The position numbers and the translations under genes were made by a program. This document shows, one piece after another, positions 1-11,579 of a stretch of DNA of 64,000 nucleotides. This DNA comes from Trifolium pratense (taxonomy: Eukaryota; Streptophyta; Magnoliopsida; Fabales; Fabaceae). The notes beneath the pieces are model-generated. The model was not told where the DNA came from, searched no databases, and saw nothing but the letters and a program-made list of their open reading frames with translations. Position 1 is the first letter of the stretch. Each line of letters opens with the position of its first letter. Where the stretch lies: NCBI RefSeq assembly GCF_020283565.1, contig NC_060061.1:47529362-47593361 (forward strand). The letters run 5' to 3'.

Positions 1-3000
1 CCTAACCATCCATTTCCTTCCTTGCTTGATTCAACTTCCTTCGCATCAAAATCATATAGTATCATATATATAATAGCTCATAATGAATTTATTTTATGGA
101 AATGGAACAAAACTTACAAGTGATTTTATAATTTCTTCAACAGAATCCTTTGAGAAGCACTCATCAATTACTGATTTCCTGAAAATCTCCAAAGGTTACC
201 ATCTTAGTGCAGTGCAATTTGATGGTTGATTGCAAGAACAAAGCTAAAATAAATAAATAATTAGAGATCATTGATAACACGCTTAAATTGTAATTACTTG
301 TTTAAGATACTCTCTTCATCAAGTTTAACTTCTGAAGAAAATTCTTCAATAACTGATCTCACAGCATTCACATCTCCAGAATTTAAGCTGATCAAGCGCT
401 TCTCTAGCTCAACAATTTTCTGTTACGCAGAAAATGTGATAAAATTAACACAAATATACTCTATCTGTAGAAAACATATCGCAAGTTACATTTTTTTTTC
501 CATTCTCTATTCATTACTTTCTCAGTTATTTCCCTGAAATATCATTCTATGTTTATTGCCACCAAACAATTAGTCCATATTGATAACAGTCCAAGAGGTC
601 AAACAGACCCAAAACCATCAAGCATAAGCATTGAGCCAGAAACTGATACGAGGCCCACGAGAGTTATCAAAAGGCCGCCTATGACTTCGTTCACTAAAGT
701 TTGTTATGCAAGTTGTTATTATTGCTGAGCTGTTAAGAATTTAGGAATCTATCACATATAAACATGTCCACCCTACTTAAGAGTCACCATGAACACTGCT
801 AGTAACCTAAAGATGTTACCGGCTCCTTTTGGTATCACGGTGGATTTGTTTAAATTATGGTGAGTCACCGTAATTTTGACTAAGCACCATGTATGTTTTG
901 CATGACAATGAATGTCGCCATAATCACGGTGGATTTACCAAAATATCATACCTTCCCTATATTAGTCTCATAGTATCAATTTCAGCCTCGTTAAACCGGT
1001 GATTAGTCTCATAATCCATTTGAAGGACCAAAATTGTAGAAATATCTAATAGACCAATTGAGGAGTCAAAAATCTTAATTATATATTGACCAAAAAAAAA
1101 ATCTTAATTATATTGATCCCAGTCCCCACGATAATTAGTAGCTAAAATTAGCACAGATTTTATTTGATTTGTACAGTTTTTATTCTCATCCCAATTCCTT
1201 AATTATGTTAGATATATACTATTTATTAGGTATATAAGAAATTAGAAATAAAATTTATCAATTCTTTTTTTCCAACTTTGTACCTAACCTCTCTTCTTCT
1301 CCACCAGAAAACCCTAGCCACCTTCATACCGGTATTCTAGTATTAGCCACAGCTTCTGTTTTCCGCCTGTCCCTCCTATCTATCTATCTGTCTATCTATC
1401 TATCTCCGTGTAAACTTTCCCCCCAACCACTTAAATTTGAATCTCCGTCTACTGATCAGACCCAGCCCAAATTGACATCACGTGCATCACACGTTTCCCT
1501 TCCATATCATGTCTGAAAACAGATCAGTCTCAGTTTCAACCTTGAGTCACAACGACCTACCACCGTTGCATCCTGCATACCACTTTAATGGAAGTAACTA
1601 TCCCCACTGGGCCCAGTTAGTTCGAACCACACTCAAAGGTTGTAACAAAGTGAACCACATTGAACAAAAATCACCTACCAAAGATGATCCTAGTTTCAAA
1701 GTTTGGGATATTGAAGACTCAATTATCATTACATGGTTATGGAATTCAATGACTCCAGAGATTAGTAGAAACTGCTTTTTCTTTTCAACTGCCAAAGAAA
1801 TTTGGGAGCATTTGCAACAAATTTACTTTGTGAAACAGAATATACCAGCTTGTTATGAGTTGGAGAATAGAATAATGAACACAAAGCAAGGTGCGCTTTC
1901 GGTAATTGACTATTATATGAATTTGAATGGCTTGTGGAATGAGGTGGATCAATATAATCTGAATTTTAAGATGGAATGTCATGAGGATAATGCTACATTG
2001 AGACAGTTTATCGAGAGATCAAGAGTCTTTAAGTTTCTTTCGGGTTTGAACTCGGAGTTTAATCACATTCGAGTTCGAATTTTAGAAAAGGATAAACTAC
2101 CTTCTCTTTTGGAGGCTTTTAATATCGTTCGTGGTGAAGAAAGTCGTGTCTTGGGCTCTGCAAAGAGTAGCAGTGAAGATTGTTGGTGTGGTTATTGTGG
2201 GAAGTCGAATCACAATATCGAGATGTGTTTTAAACTTCATGGAAAGGAGAAGGTACTTGCACGCGTTGGAGGATTCAAAGGTTTATCAAAGAAGGGTACT
2301 AATCAATCAGTAAAGGATTCGGAGATTGTGAAAGATGGCATAGTTTTACCACAAGGTGAAGGGATGTTTTTGAAACCACTTAGTAAAGAAGAGTTGGAAA
2401 GTTTACAGGCTCTTATGGATTCTCTTAATAAACCTTCTAGCACTTATTCTGGTAAGAATTCTAGCTACTTATCCTTTAATGGTTCTGGTACTTAAGATAT
2501 TTGGATTATTTACTCAAGTGATAATGATCATGTGACACTTATGATTTAAAATGTCCCATGAATTTTTTTATTCCTACTGTGTTTTTTAGGATTTTGCTTC
2601 GAGGAAGACGATTGGAAGTGCTAAGAAGAAGGATAGTGCAGATATAGATCCTTTGCATTATAAAGCTGCTGCAGAGGATACATTTCGAGTGAAGTATAGG
2701 GTTAGGCTATTTCCAACATGATGAAAAACAGGGCAGTAGTATCAGACATAAGCATATTCTAAGGAGCCGGATGACTTACACTATTTGTACAATGAGATAA
2801 AAATAGGACAGTATCAGATATAAGACTTTGCAAACATGTTTGTTGGGTTTCTTTTTGGTGATGTATGCCGATTTTCTAAACATCGTTGTAGAACTTTTCT
2901 TTCTATTAATAATAAAAGTATTAAACTTTTTTATCTTCTTCATTCATTTGTGCGGGAACCTGCAACTGTTTGTACTATTTTTGTTGCAAAGTAGTTTGTT

Positions 3001-5470
3001 TCTTTTATGAATGATTCTGCTCGATTTACATGGACATTTCTCATGAAAGATAAGTCTAAAGTGTTTGTAAATGGTTTTCGTATGGTTCTGAAACAATTCG
3101 GGAACCCAATTAAAAGATTAAGTTCCGATATTGGGAACGAGTATGTGTGAGTTAGCTTTGTCGAAAACCTAACTGTTCATCTATCTTTAAATTACAAATT
3201 CATCTAAGACAGCGTGAGACAGATTCCATTTGGTTTTTAGCATAAAACTAGCAGGTGCCTCACCCTGCCAAAAATCCATTATGAATCTACGATTATGCCA
3301 GAATATATGAGCAGTGAACGTAATCAAACCTCAGAAGAGACTATATGTGTTGCGAGTCCAGCTGCAACTAATTCCTTTCCATTCAACCTTGCTCCGGTAA
3401 GCGCCAAGTATTCACCTGTATATTCACACAAATGCATGCTGTGATCTCTCATGTTTTCAATGAAATTCAGTATAACAATACAAAACCAAAAAGAATTCAT
3501 ACAAATGAATTCTGTGATATTGTGTTTACCTAAATACCCTGGCAAACGAGAATGGTAATATGAGAAGCCACAATCAGTATGAAATCCAAAACTTGCTTCA
3601 GGAGTGGCGAAAACCTATCAAAACCAAAAAGTATAACAATACATTGTTAACTACACTACAATGACAAAAAAGATTTAGATAAGTAATCTATAATAAGATT
3701 AAAATGCTCACTGTTTTTTCTGTTACAACTGAAAATTTCAAAGGAATCATCAAAGCTGCTCCTCCACCCATTGAGATTCCATGAACAAGAGCAACCTGAT
3801 ATAACATAACAGCACCCTTTTAGAAAAGATTTTACTAAACTTTCACAAGCAACATATATATATTGCTTAAATGATTAAGGGAAATGGGATTAATTAAGTT
3901 AATAAACATAACCTGAGTTTTCTTATAGGTACTAATGTGATGGCAAAGCCAGTAAAATCTGTAGACCACTTCAAGGCATGAATCCTCTGTCAAGAAGAAA
4001 TGTATACTACTCATCCAATGAGGTTGAACAATGTAAAATAAAAAATTCTATACTTTATTTCTCTCCTCAGAATTATTAGAACCAAATTTCCTACAGTTGC
4101 AAATAATGTTGTCCCTGCAGTTGCGGGTGTCGGCTATTAGATGGAGATCGAACAACTTGTATTTCAACTTTATCAAATCATATTCAAAATACAACATGAA
4201 ATTCAAGTCAATCCGTCTTTCATCTTATAACCAAGATTGCGACTGCTGGAAACATCAATGGTACCAAGCTATGTAACACCGACACTGACACTTCAAATTG
4301 AAGGTGTGTCCAGCGTCCAACACGAATCAGTATTTGACACTGACACAACACCAACACATGTAGTTACATTCAATCACTTCTATTTTCTTAAAATAGTAAA
4401 AGTGTCTGTGTCAGTGCCGTGTTTGATATTTGTCTCTATGTGTGTGCTTCATAGGCAATAAACAGTCCATTTCCAACAAAAAAAAAGTTGTAAATTTCTA
4501 TAAACTTGTTTGCACTGATTCCATAAAATCATATATATGGAATGATGGATTTACTTGTTTTCCTGCCACCATAGAATACTCTCAAATCCCCTCCGGCACA
4601 GAAAGCCCTACCAGCTCCCTGGAAAGAACAATTGCACAACTATTAAATCAAGTGTGTATAAGTAGATTGTCTCATTTTGATAGGTAATTATTATAACTAG
4701 GACTGTTCGCAGTTCAATTCAAGAAGGAAAACCAAATCAGGCCGAACTGAACCGTTACAACAGCTCGGTAAAATTGAACTTAAGTGTTAATGGTTTGTCC
4801 TGAACCGAACTGGTATAAAGGTTAGGTGCACCAGTTGTGTTTCCGAACCCAAACTGAATTATACCTTTATAATAACAAAAATTGCCATGAAGTAACAAAT
4901 AATAGGAAAAATAATTAATAATTAACAGGGTCATTTCGACCGTGTGAGTTTAACCCAGTTGGTAGGAACACTGCATTATATATGCAGGGCGTCGGGGTTC
5001 GAACTTCGGTCGTCCCACTTATACACCTTTTAAGGGTGGAATTTCTAGGCACTAATAGGGTCATTTCAAAAATTTCAAAGGGCAATAAAGTAAATTACAA
5101 CCTTCAAGATGATTAGCTCAGCTTTGTCATCTTTCTCCCATTTTTCCAAATATTGTGCTAGCAGAAAAACCTGATATGATTCAAAGATTAAAACACTAAA
5201 ACACTAACCACAAAGTTAAAAAAAAAAAATATTTTGAAGGTTGGTTGAAGGGAGTTTACCAGGTTAGGTGAGATAGCATTCAATTGTTTTGGTCTGTTCA
5301 AAGTGATTACTCTTACATGATCTATCTCTTCTCCAAGAACATCCTTCAAGATCAAAATCCAATTATGACTAATTGCAAGTTACACATAGAATAAGGGAAA
5401 ATGTTATATGATAAAGCAAATGTCTTACCTGTTCATTTGGTATGTCAGCAGCAGCAGCAGCGGATGCCAT
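1..5470 (-). CDS. 3-hydroxyisobutyryl-CoA hydrolase-like protein (crotonase family), 5' 11 exons, partial
   Basis: Predicted to hydrolyse 3-hydroxyisobutyryl-CoA or a similar acyl-CoA, as in valine breakdown. Exons read on the minus strand: 5470-5429, 5343-5260, 5170-5102, 4618-4556, 3984-3913, 3795-3712, 3614-3530, 3415-3330, 419-298, 178-118 and 38 to beyond the window. Every junction is GT-AG and the frame stays open for 268 residues; the family is near 385, so about 115 residues are missing. The protein starts MASAAAAADIPNEQ, with no obvious peroxisomal or mitochondrial leader. Crotonase marks are GAGRAFCAGGDLRVF (oxyanion hole), HGISMGGGAAL and PEASFGFHTDCG; Glu144 and Asp152 sit eight apart, as the catalytic pair does in characterised hydrolases. 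From memory it is closest to the Arabidopsis member At1g06550. Intron 8 (420-3329) is very long and holds a Copia relic; intron 3 holds a SINE. Confidence 0.9.
1376..1407. repeat. TATC tetranucleotide microsatellite
   Basis: A short run of TATC units with one TGTC interruption, in intron 8 of the hydrolase-like gene about 75 bases before the Copia gag-like frame. A likely length-variable marker; no function inferred. Confidence 0.75.
1482..3148 (+). mobile_element. Decayed Ty1/Copia retrotransposon (gag, protease and integrase relics)
   Basis: An open frame at 1482-2495 (likely start 1509, MSENRS) is a Copia-type gag polypeptide: a UBN2-like domain starting near HFNGSNYPHW, then one zinc knuckle, CGYCGKSNHNIEMCFKLHG. 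A stop follows at once, and the next codons (about 2496-2548) resemble the start of the Copia protease. Around 2590-2640 is a pre-integrase-like segment (KTIGSAKKKD) and at 3020-3148 an integrase-core-like segment ending near SSDIGNEYV, where the family usually has SDNGxEY. Stops and deletions separate these pieces and reverse transcriptase is absent. I see no LTRs. It lies antisense in intron 8 of the hydrolase-like gene. Confidence 0.8.
4237..4450. repeat. Dispersed repeat with 'gtgtcagtg' termini-like sequence, intron 4
   Basis: Contains inverted-looking segments built on GACACTGACAC / GTGTCTGTGTCAGTG at either side of an AT-rich core. A similar segment lies at about 22500-22630 in intron 2 of the second GST gene. 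This suggests a dispersed transposon family, but no target duplication was resolved. Confidence 0.35.
4938..5056 (+). mobile_element. tRNA-derived SINE in intron 3 of the hydrolase-like gene
   Basis: The body has an A-box-like stretch (GTTTAACCCAGTTGGTAGG) and a B-box (GGTTCGAAC), the split Pol III promoter of tRNA-derived SINEs. It is flanked by an exact 11-base duplication, AGGGTCATTTC, at 4927-4937 and 5057-5067. A second member is at 55086-55209. Confidence 0.8.
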
Positions 5471-6029
5471 TTGATGTAAAAAACTAAAAATGCTGCACAG
5501 TCAAAACAATAGATTATAGATTATTTTAGTTGAATTAAATTAAAAAACCAAACAGAGTGAGATTATGAAAATTAAAAATAAGCAAGTTGAATTTAACCTG
5601 TAAGTAAGAGTATGAAGAGAATGGAGGAAATAGGATACAATGCCACAATGAGAGGTAGAAAATGGTAAGTGTGATATAGTCAACGAGTGTTTGACTATAA
5701 AGAGAAAATTACCCCGCATGAATGGGAAAGCCACCTACCGATTGAGAAAATTACTATTGCACCAAAATGGTATCCCCATCTACCATCTCACCAACCCATT
5801 CTTTCTTGTGTTGTTGGAATATCGGTTGTTGTTAGATTAAGATTGGACGTTATAATTTAAGATTGGTATTTTGAACTATTAAATAAAAATTAAAATTGAT
5901 AATTTTTATAATTGTCTGATTTTGATCGAATATCTCAAATGTGTGAATGTAAAATACTATAACAAAGTGAATTGTGTTATGGCCATTAATTACAAACCAA
6001 ATATTTGGCACTCTTACCAGAAGGTGGTG
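5471..6029. other. Upstream region of the hydrolase-like gene
   Basis: Holds the presumed 5' leader and promoter of the minus-strand gene starting at 5470. AT-rich; no convincing TATA box or other gene was picked out. Confidence 0.5.
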
Positions 6030-6975
6030 TTGTTTCGGTATTTGTCTATGGGCGCTGCTATGTCTCCCACAATGCACAAGGCTCCTTATGCATTGGAGTA
6101 AACGTAGTACATGATATTATGGTGTACTGTCAGCACTATATTATTATTTTTTTGTTTTATTTTTTATTTTTTTTAATCAGCAATATTATTACTTTATCTA
6201 AAATCCAATTTTATCCTTTATAGTTATTATTATTTATAATTGAATATGACATACTTCTACCTACCAGACATTCTGTTTTTTTTATTGTTTTCCTTATACT
6301 TTTTTTTTTACGAAACGTTATATTTTATTTGGCAAATAATTTTTTTTGATAGGTTTTTTGGTGAACTTTTTTTTTTGGTACAGGCAAACGTTTTACTTTT
6401 GATCAGATCGACAATTTGAAGAAAATGCAATTTACATCGTCCCTCTCATGCATCTCAAAATGTTTATTATATTATATGGATAAAAAAATTATTATATGAT
6501 AAATGTAAACACATTTATTATATTTGTTTATAAACACTCCATTTATCTTATCAACTATAAGTTATCTGTCATTACCTATCAGCTATAAGTTATCAGCTAG
6601 CTTATCAGTCATTCGTTATTTTTACCGAACAAAGTGATTTTATTTTAATAAAGACTCAGCTATTATTTTTGTCGTGGTAAAATTAGTTCTTTTTTTGACT
6701 GATATGTTATTTTCCCTTATTACTTTTATAAATTAGTTTGTTTATTGGTCTTACCAAACAGTCTCATAAAAACTCTTGCCCCGAAAACTAAAAAGTAAAA
6801 AAAAAAATGCTGATAAAAAGAAAATTAAAAAAATAATTAAAAAAATAATAATATAGTGCTGACAGTACACCATAATATCATGTATTACTTTTAATCCAAT
6901 GCATAATGAGCCTTGTGCATGGTGGGAGACCTAGGAGCCTTGTGCATGCTAGCCAGCGCCTTGTCTATGTTACCC
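6030..6975. mobile_element. Inverted-repeat (foldback) element
   Basis: Bases 6060-6180 reappear as reverse complement at about 6830-6930, including CTGTCAGCACTATATTATTATT, GTACATGATATTATGGTGTA and GCACAAGGCTC. Weaker matches extend outward to the TTGTCTATG motif near 6030 and 6970. The core is AT-rich with no coding potential. Likely a non-autonomous DNA transposon; the superfamily is not resolved. Confidence 0.65.
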
Positions 6976-7148
6976 TAGTTAGACTAGGTGATTTTGGTAG
7001 AAATGTGAACAAAGTCTAGTCAATGATTATTTTGGTCAATATTCAAAATTAAATTCTCTTTGACGGGTTTCAGCTCGCCTATTGTTAGAAATTGCAATCG
7101 AGACATCGATTTTCGTAAGATCAAGGTTGTCTTTGTGGGGGTGGGGGG

Positions 7149-7824
7149 CTAAAAACTTAAATGCAGTTTTAGTCCCCAAGTTTCATAATTGCTTGATTTT
7201 GGCCCATCATGTTTCAATTATTTGATTTTAACCCCCTAAGTTTTACAATTGCTCGATTTTAGCCCTGCAAGTTTCAATTGCTCGATTTTGGCCCCCAAGT
7301 TTACCCGATTTTTGCATTTGGTAGCCTCCCGTTGAATTTTTTGATTAAAAATTGGTTATGTGGCATTTTAAAAATAAAATTTGTTTTTTTAAAAACTAAA
7401 TTATATATATTTTTATTATATGTAGTTTATAAAATAATTTTGTTATATAAAAAAGTAAAAAAAAAAATTCTGAACTATTTTTTAAAAACTTTGTAAACTT
7501 TTTTAAAATAAAAAATAATTATTAAACCTTTTTTTAAAAAATTAATACATTTTATAAAAGCAAATATCATTATTTTATAATTAAAACATATTTTAAATTT
7601 TTTTAAAATGCCACGTAACCAATTTTTAGTCAAGAAATTCAACAGGGGCTAGCAAATGCAAAAGGGGTTAATTTGGGGGGCAAAATTGAGCAATTGAAAT
7701 TTGGAGGACTAAATCGAGCAATTGTGAAATTTAGGGGGTTAAAATCAAGCAATTGAAATATGGGGGGCCAAAATTAAGCAATTGTAAAATTTAGAGGGAC
7801 CAAAACTGATTTAAACCTAAAAAA
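7149..7824. mobile_element. Non-autonomous element with about 220-base terminal inverted repeats
   Basis: The left arm starts near CTTAAATGCAGTTTTAGTCC and carries several copies of the 'ttgctcgattttagccccc' motif. The right arm (about 7600-7824) is its reverse complement, ending GGACCAAAACTGATTTAAA. The same terminal motif (TTAAATGCAGTTTT) begins the Mutator-like element at 53244, so this is probably an older member of that group. I could not find a clean target duplication here. Confidence 0.7.
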
Positions 7825-8046
7825 AATGGATGCCATCTCTCATTCCATAACACCTTTAAAACTAAAGAATTTCGACCAAAAATTGAAAATTTCCACCAAC
7901 ACTCAAAATTTTGCGATATTTTACCTGTAGATATAGTTTTGCTAAAGCTCCCCTTCATTATAGCATGAAACTAAAAACAAAGTTTTTTTTGGATTTAGTC
8001 ACTCATTACATGGGATAGCACACCTTCTTTTTTTTACAAGGCAAAC

Positions 8047-8507
8047 TTAGCGCATTTCATTCATGTTAGTAGCTTTAATACAAGGTGGACAATAATCAAA
8101 TACTTGGTGACTAGCATTAAAACGAGCCGCATGAACTAAATCATAGGATATTCGATTAGCTTGTCTTCTTACATAACTGACCTTATAGTGTTCAAAAGAT
8201 AAAAGTAAACTACGACATGTGTCGATCATAGTACCAAATTCACTACTATCATGGCACTTATTTTATAAGGTAATTCATTACTTGCATACAATCTTGTTTC
8301 CAAATACATATGGTTTGTATGCACATTATTTAGCCACTTCAAAACTTCCAACAAGCCAATAGCTTCAGCTTCAGAGATGTTTGGTTGTCCTTCAAATCTT
8401 TTTGCAAATGGTTTCATGAAATTTCCTTGCTCATCACGTAGACGTGCTCCAATGCAAAAAATATTCTGCTCATTTTGTTTAGTGCTGCATCTATATCTAT
8501 GTTGCAT
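8047..8507 (-). pseudogene. LINE relic: RNase H-like domain
   Basis: Two overlapping minus-strand frames (8507-8226, then 8229-8047) together read as the RNase H-like C-terminal domain of plant non-LTR retrotransposons. ARLRDEQGNF and SEAEAIGLLEVLKWL are in the first; CRSLLLSFEHYKVSYVRRQAN, a HAARF-like segment and a CPPCIKAT tail ending NEM are in the second. A frameshift near 8227 separates them and nothing upstream of the domain is present, so it is a dead 5'-truncated copy. Confidence 0.75.
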
Positions 8508-8607
8508 TTTGTATAGTGCTGCATCACATCAGATGCATTATGCATATCCCCACAATAAAAGAAGTTAGACCTATAGTACATATAACTTTACACTAGTATT
8601 ATGAAAC

Positions 8608-8760
8608 TACTTCTTCCCGTCACTATTATAAACAAAAGATTATTTTTTATTTTAATTGAAAAACTAACGTATCTGATTCATGATATAAGTCAGATACATT
8701 AATTTTTCAATAAAGCTAAAAAATGATTTTTTATTTATAAAATAGTGACCGGATGAAGTA
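8608..8760. mobile_element. Stowaway-like MITE
   Basis: Left end CTTCTTCCCGTCACTATTATAA and right end TATAAAATAGTGACCGGATGAAG are inverted matches around an AT-rich core that is itself palindromic near GTATCTGATTCATGATATAAGTCAGATAC. The CTYCNTCCGTC-type end and TA-rich flanks fit the Tc1/mariner Stowaway group. A relative is at 47019. Confidence 0.65.
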
Positions 8761-9197
8761 TTAGTCTAATTAAGTAACTGGTAGTGACTCACTCAACTCA
8801 TGGTGAAACGTGTCATGAAAGTTGAATATACAGTACTACATTTGCTTACCCATAGGTGCGTGCGTGATGAACCATAATCCTTTTGTTTTGGCCGAGAAAA
8901 CTATACATATGTTAGTGTTTATTAGTCAAAGAATGTTATTCCCTTACGAAACACAAGACAAATGAAATGTACAACAAGTGTATGTATAGATGACTAATAA
9001 AGAATTACGTACACTTGCATGTCACACACAATCTCGATTTTCAAATCAAAATGAATTTTTCATAAGATTTGAAGAGTGTAAGGAATAAACAACAATTAAT
9101 AGTAACAGTCTTTTTGAAGGCTTCATTTATTATTATAGTTGAAATATGTGGATTAATTTCAACCTATCGAGAAGTGGCCATGTATCCGAATTCGCAA

Positions 9198-9353
9198 GTG
9201 TATTTGGTTTGAGGAAAAGAAATGAGGAAGAAAGAAAAACACACAAATCAAATTCAAAGAATAAACTTAGACTAAATTCTTGTCTAAATTTTATTCATTA
9301 GTTTATGTGTTTTTCTTTCTTCCATCTTTCATTTCCTAAAACCAAACACACCC
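9198..9353. mobile_element. Short palindromic MITE (GTGTATTTGGTTT ends)
   Basis: The ends GTGTATTTGGTTT and AAACCAAACACACCC are inverted repeats. Most of the 156 bases fold back: 9220-9240 'gaggaagaaagaaaaacaca' pairs with 9305-9330. No coding potential. Confidence 0.6.
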
Positions 9354-10016
9354 TTAATAAAAGCCAAGTGTGGATTGAAATCATTCTCACATTGGGCACT
9401 AGTCAAGGAACAAAATATGGTAAAAAAATCTTAAAACTTGTGTATTATATATTTTTTTGAAATATAATAAATGTTTTCAATACAAAACTTATTTACTTTG
9501 ATTTCCTTAATCAGTGTCATGGAGGAACTTCATTGAAAAATATAATTATTTGACTTTCAAAAAATTGAATACACCACTTTTTTTTATCATTGACGAATAT
9601 ATGAATTAGTTCCACTTTTAAAAATATATATTAGTTTCCTTAGGGAGTGTCCTAAAAAGTAAGAACAATCTTTAGCATTTTCCTTCATTTTTTATAAAAT
9701 AATTTAGATGAATTGAGCTCAAAGACTCACGTGTAGGGTAGATCTCAAGCTTTAAGAGTGCTTATAGAAGTACTTGCAAATTATTCACTAAATAAGAATT
9801 TCTCTTTCTCATGTCAATAGTAAAAGTTGAACTCACGCTCTTGCAGTGTATGATCCAATCTTGACTAATTGAACCAACATTCACTGCCGTAAAAGCCATT
9901 CTTTTTTTTAAAAAAAAAATACAACATCCATGATTATAAAGAATAATACTAGCAATCCACTTTCTAATATTTTTCAACACAGCCTATTTTATATTGGTTA
10001 AAATATGAGTTCCACT

Positions 10017-10190
10017 ACCAACGATGAATTAATTTAAGTGGTAAGAGTCAAGAGTTCGATTCCTGACTCATACGTATGTATACTGAAAATTCGGTTGAGA
10101 GGGAAGAACCCATCTTATGTGCCCCACAGATTTCCCAATAAAAATTAGTCATTATTAATGACGGTGGAAACTTCGTATCAATATCATATG
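10017..10190 (+). mobile_element. tRNA-derived SINE
   Basis: An A-box-like GAATTAATTTAAGTGGTAAGAG is followed by a B-box, GAGTTCGATTCCTG, then a body with ATTCGGTTGAGAGGGAAGAAC and GTGCCCCACAGATTTCC. I recognise this as a common legume SINE-type sequence; the assignment is from memory. Target duplication not resolved. Confidence 0.65.
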
Positions 10191-10199
10191 AATTATTTA

Positions 10200-11060
10200 A
10201 CGAGCGCTGAAAAGGTTGCTGAATTATGATTTATAGAGAGGGTCGGTAGTCTAACACTCTAACTAGATATATGACTTATTTATGATAGAGATTATAACCT
10301 TTGTTTAATCCATGTTATGCAGCTTACTTTACCCAGTGAGATCAAAATACTTGATTACTGTTATATAGTAATCTAAAATCTAAATTGAAGTTCACATCAA
10401 ACTATATGATGGAGTAATTATTTATTGAGCAGTACCTAAGAATCATTCAAACAAGGAGAAAATGTCTCTAAAGAAAATGAGAAAGATATTATTTATTTAG
10501 TACAGTTTGATGAAAGGAATGTGTTGCTGTTTTAGATTCCTGTCATTATCTCTTATTAATTTATCAATGACAAATTGACAATAGAGGAATGTTGGAAAAT
10601 GTAAATTCAAGACACCTAAGTCTAACAATAGAGTTGACTTAGCCATTGTCTGCAAGCAGATATTAATATTTTTTATATAATACTTATAATATATTATATG
10701 GCATACCTAACTTATAAACCATTGAGTAACGTATTAATGTCAGCTAGAGTAAACAACCATATTCCATTTGACTATTTATTCAAGAAAAATGAAGAGTTTT
10801 AAAAATATAAAGTGTAATAGAGAGATGGTCCACAAAAAAGTTGAATACTATAGTGTCTTTGATTTCAAATTTGAAGATACGATCCTAATTTAATTGTAAG
10901 AAATACTGAAATTGTTAAGTTGGAAACTATGACGGAGATTTGAATTCAGATTTTTCTACTTTATGTGTGTAAGTTTTCAATGAACATAATTGCATGAGAA
11001 ATTTGAATAAATCACTATTGTTATGTGATCTGATATTTTGTACATATATATTGTTAACAC
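10200..11060. other. Intergenic, no gene seen
   Basis: AT-rich sequence without supported coding, RNA or clear transposon features. Confidence 0.5.
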
Positions 11061-11081
11061 TATCATACATGATTTCATTTT

Positions 11082-11230
11082 TTTTTTCACCATCAGTTTA
11101 ATCTGGTTCGGGGGGTCACTTCTGGCATCAAGTGGTTCCAGCCCCCTCCCGATCGCAGTTACGGGGATCGAACTGCGGTCCTCCCTACCAAGTTCAGCAT
11201 CAATCACCACTTAACCAACTAACGATTGGT
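11082..11230 (-). mobile_element. tRNA-derived SINE with 16-base target duplication
   Basis: Read on the minus strand: TTAGTTGGTTAAGTGGTGAT (A-box region), GTTCGATCCCCG (B-box), then a body ending in a short poly-A, seen here as poly-T at 11082. Both sides carry TACATGATTTCATTTT (11066-11081 and 11231-11246). The same family occurs at 39091, 39238, 52419 and 57977. Confidence 0.85.
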
Positions 11231-11579
11231 TACATGATTTCATTTTGAGAATAAATAAACACAAAGATGGTCATAAACAACAATACCATGTAGAATTGAA
11301 AGAGGCAATGAATTCAAAATTGAAGCAAATTAATTCATCACAAAACAATGAAACCTTTAGTTTGCATTGATCCTAGCTAGTTCTACATAATTTATCTGTT
11401 CTGTATACATCATTTACTAATATCTTAAACAAAACAAACTATTTTATAGGATCCTACTACTGTGTCCTTGATTTCTAAGGAGACAGGAACATACGCATGG
11501 TGGATGAACCATGACCGAATGGTCTTGACGATGGTCACTACAAACGGAAGGAGCACAAACCAAAAAAGAAAGATGTCAA

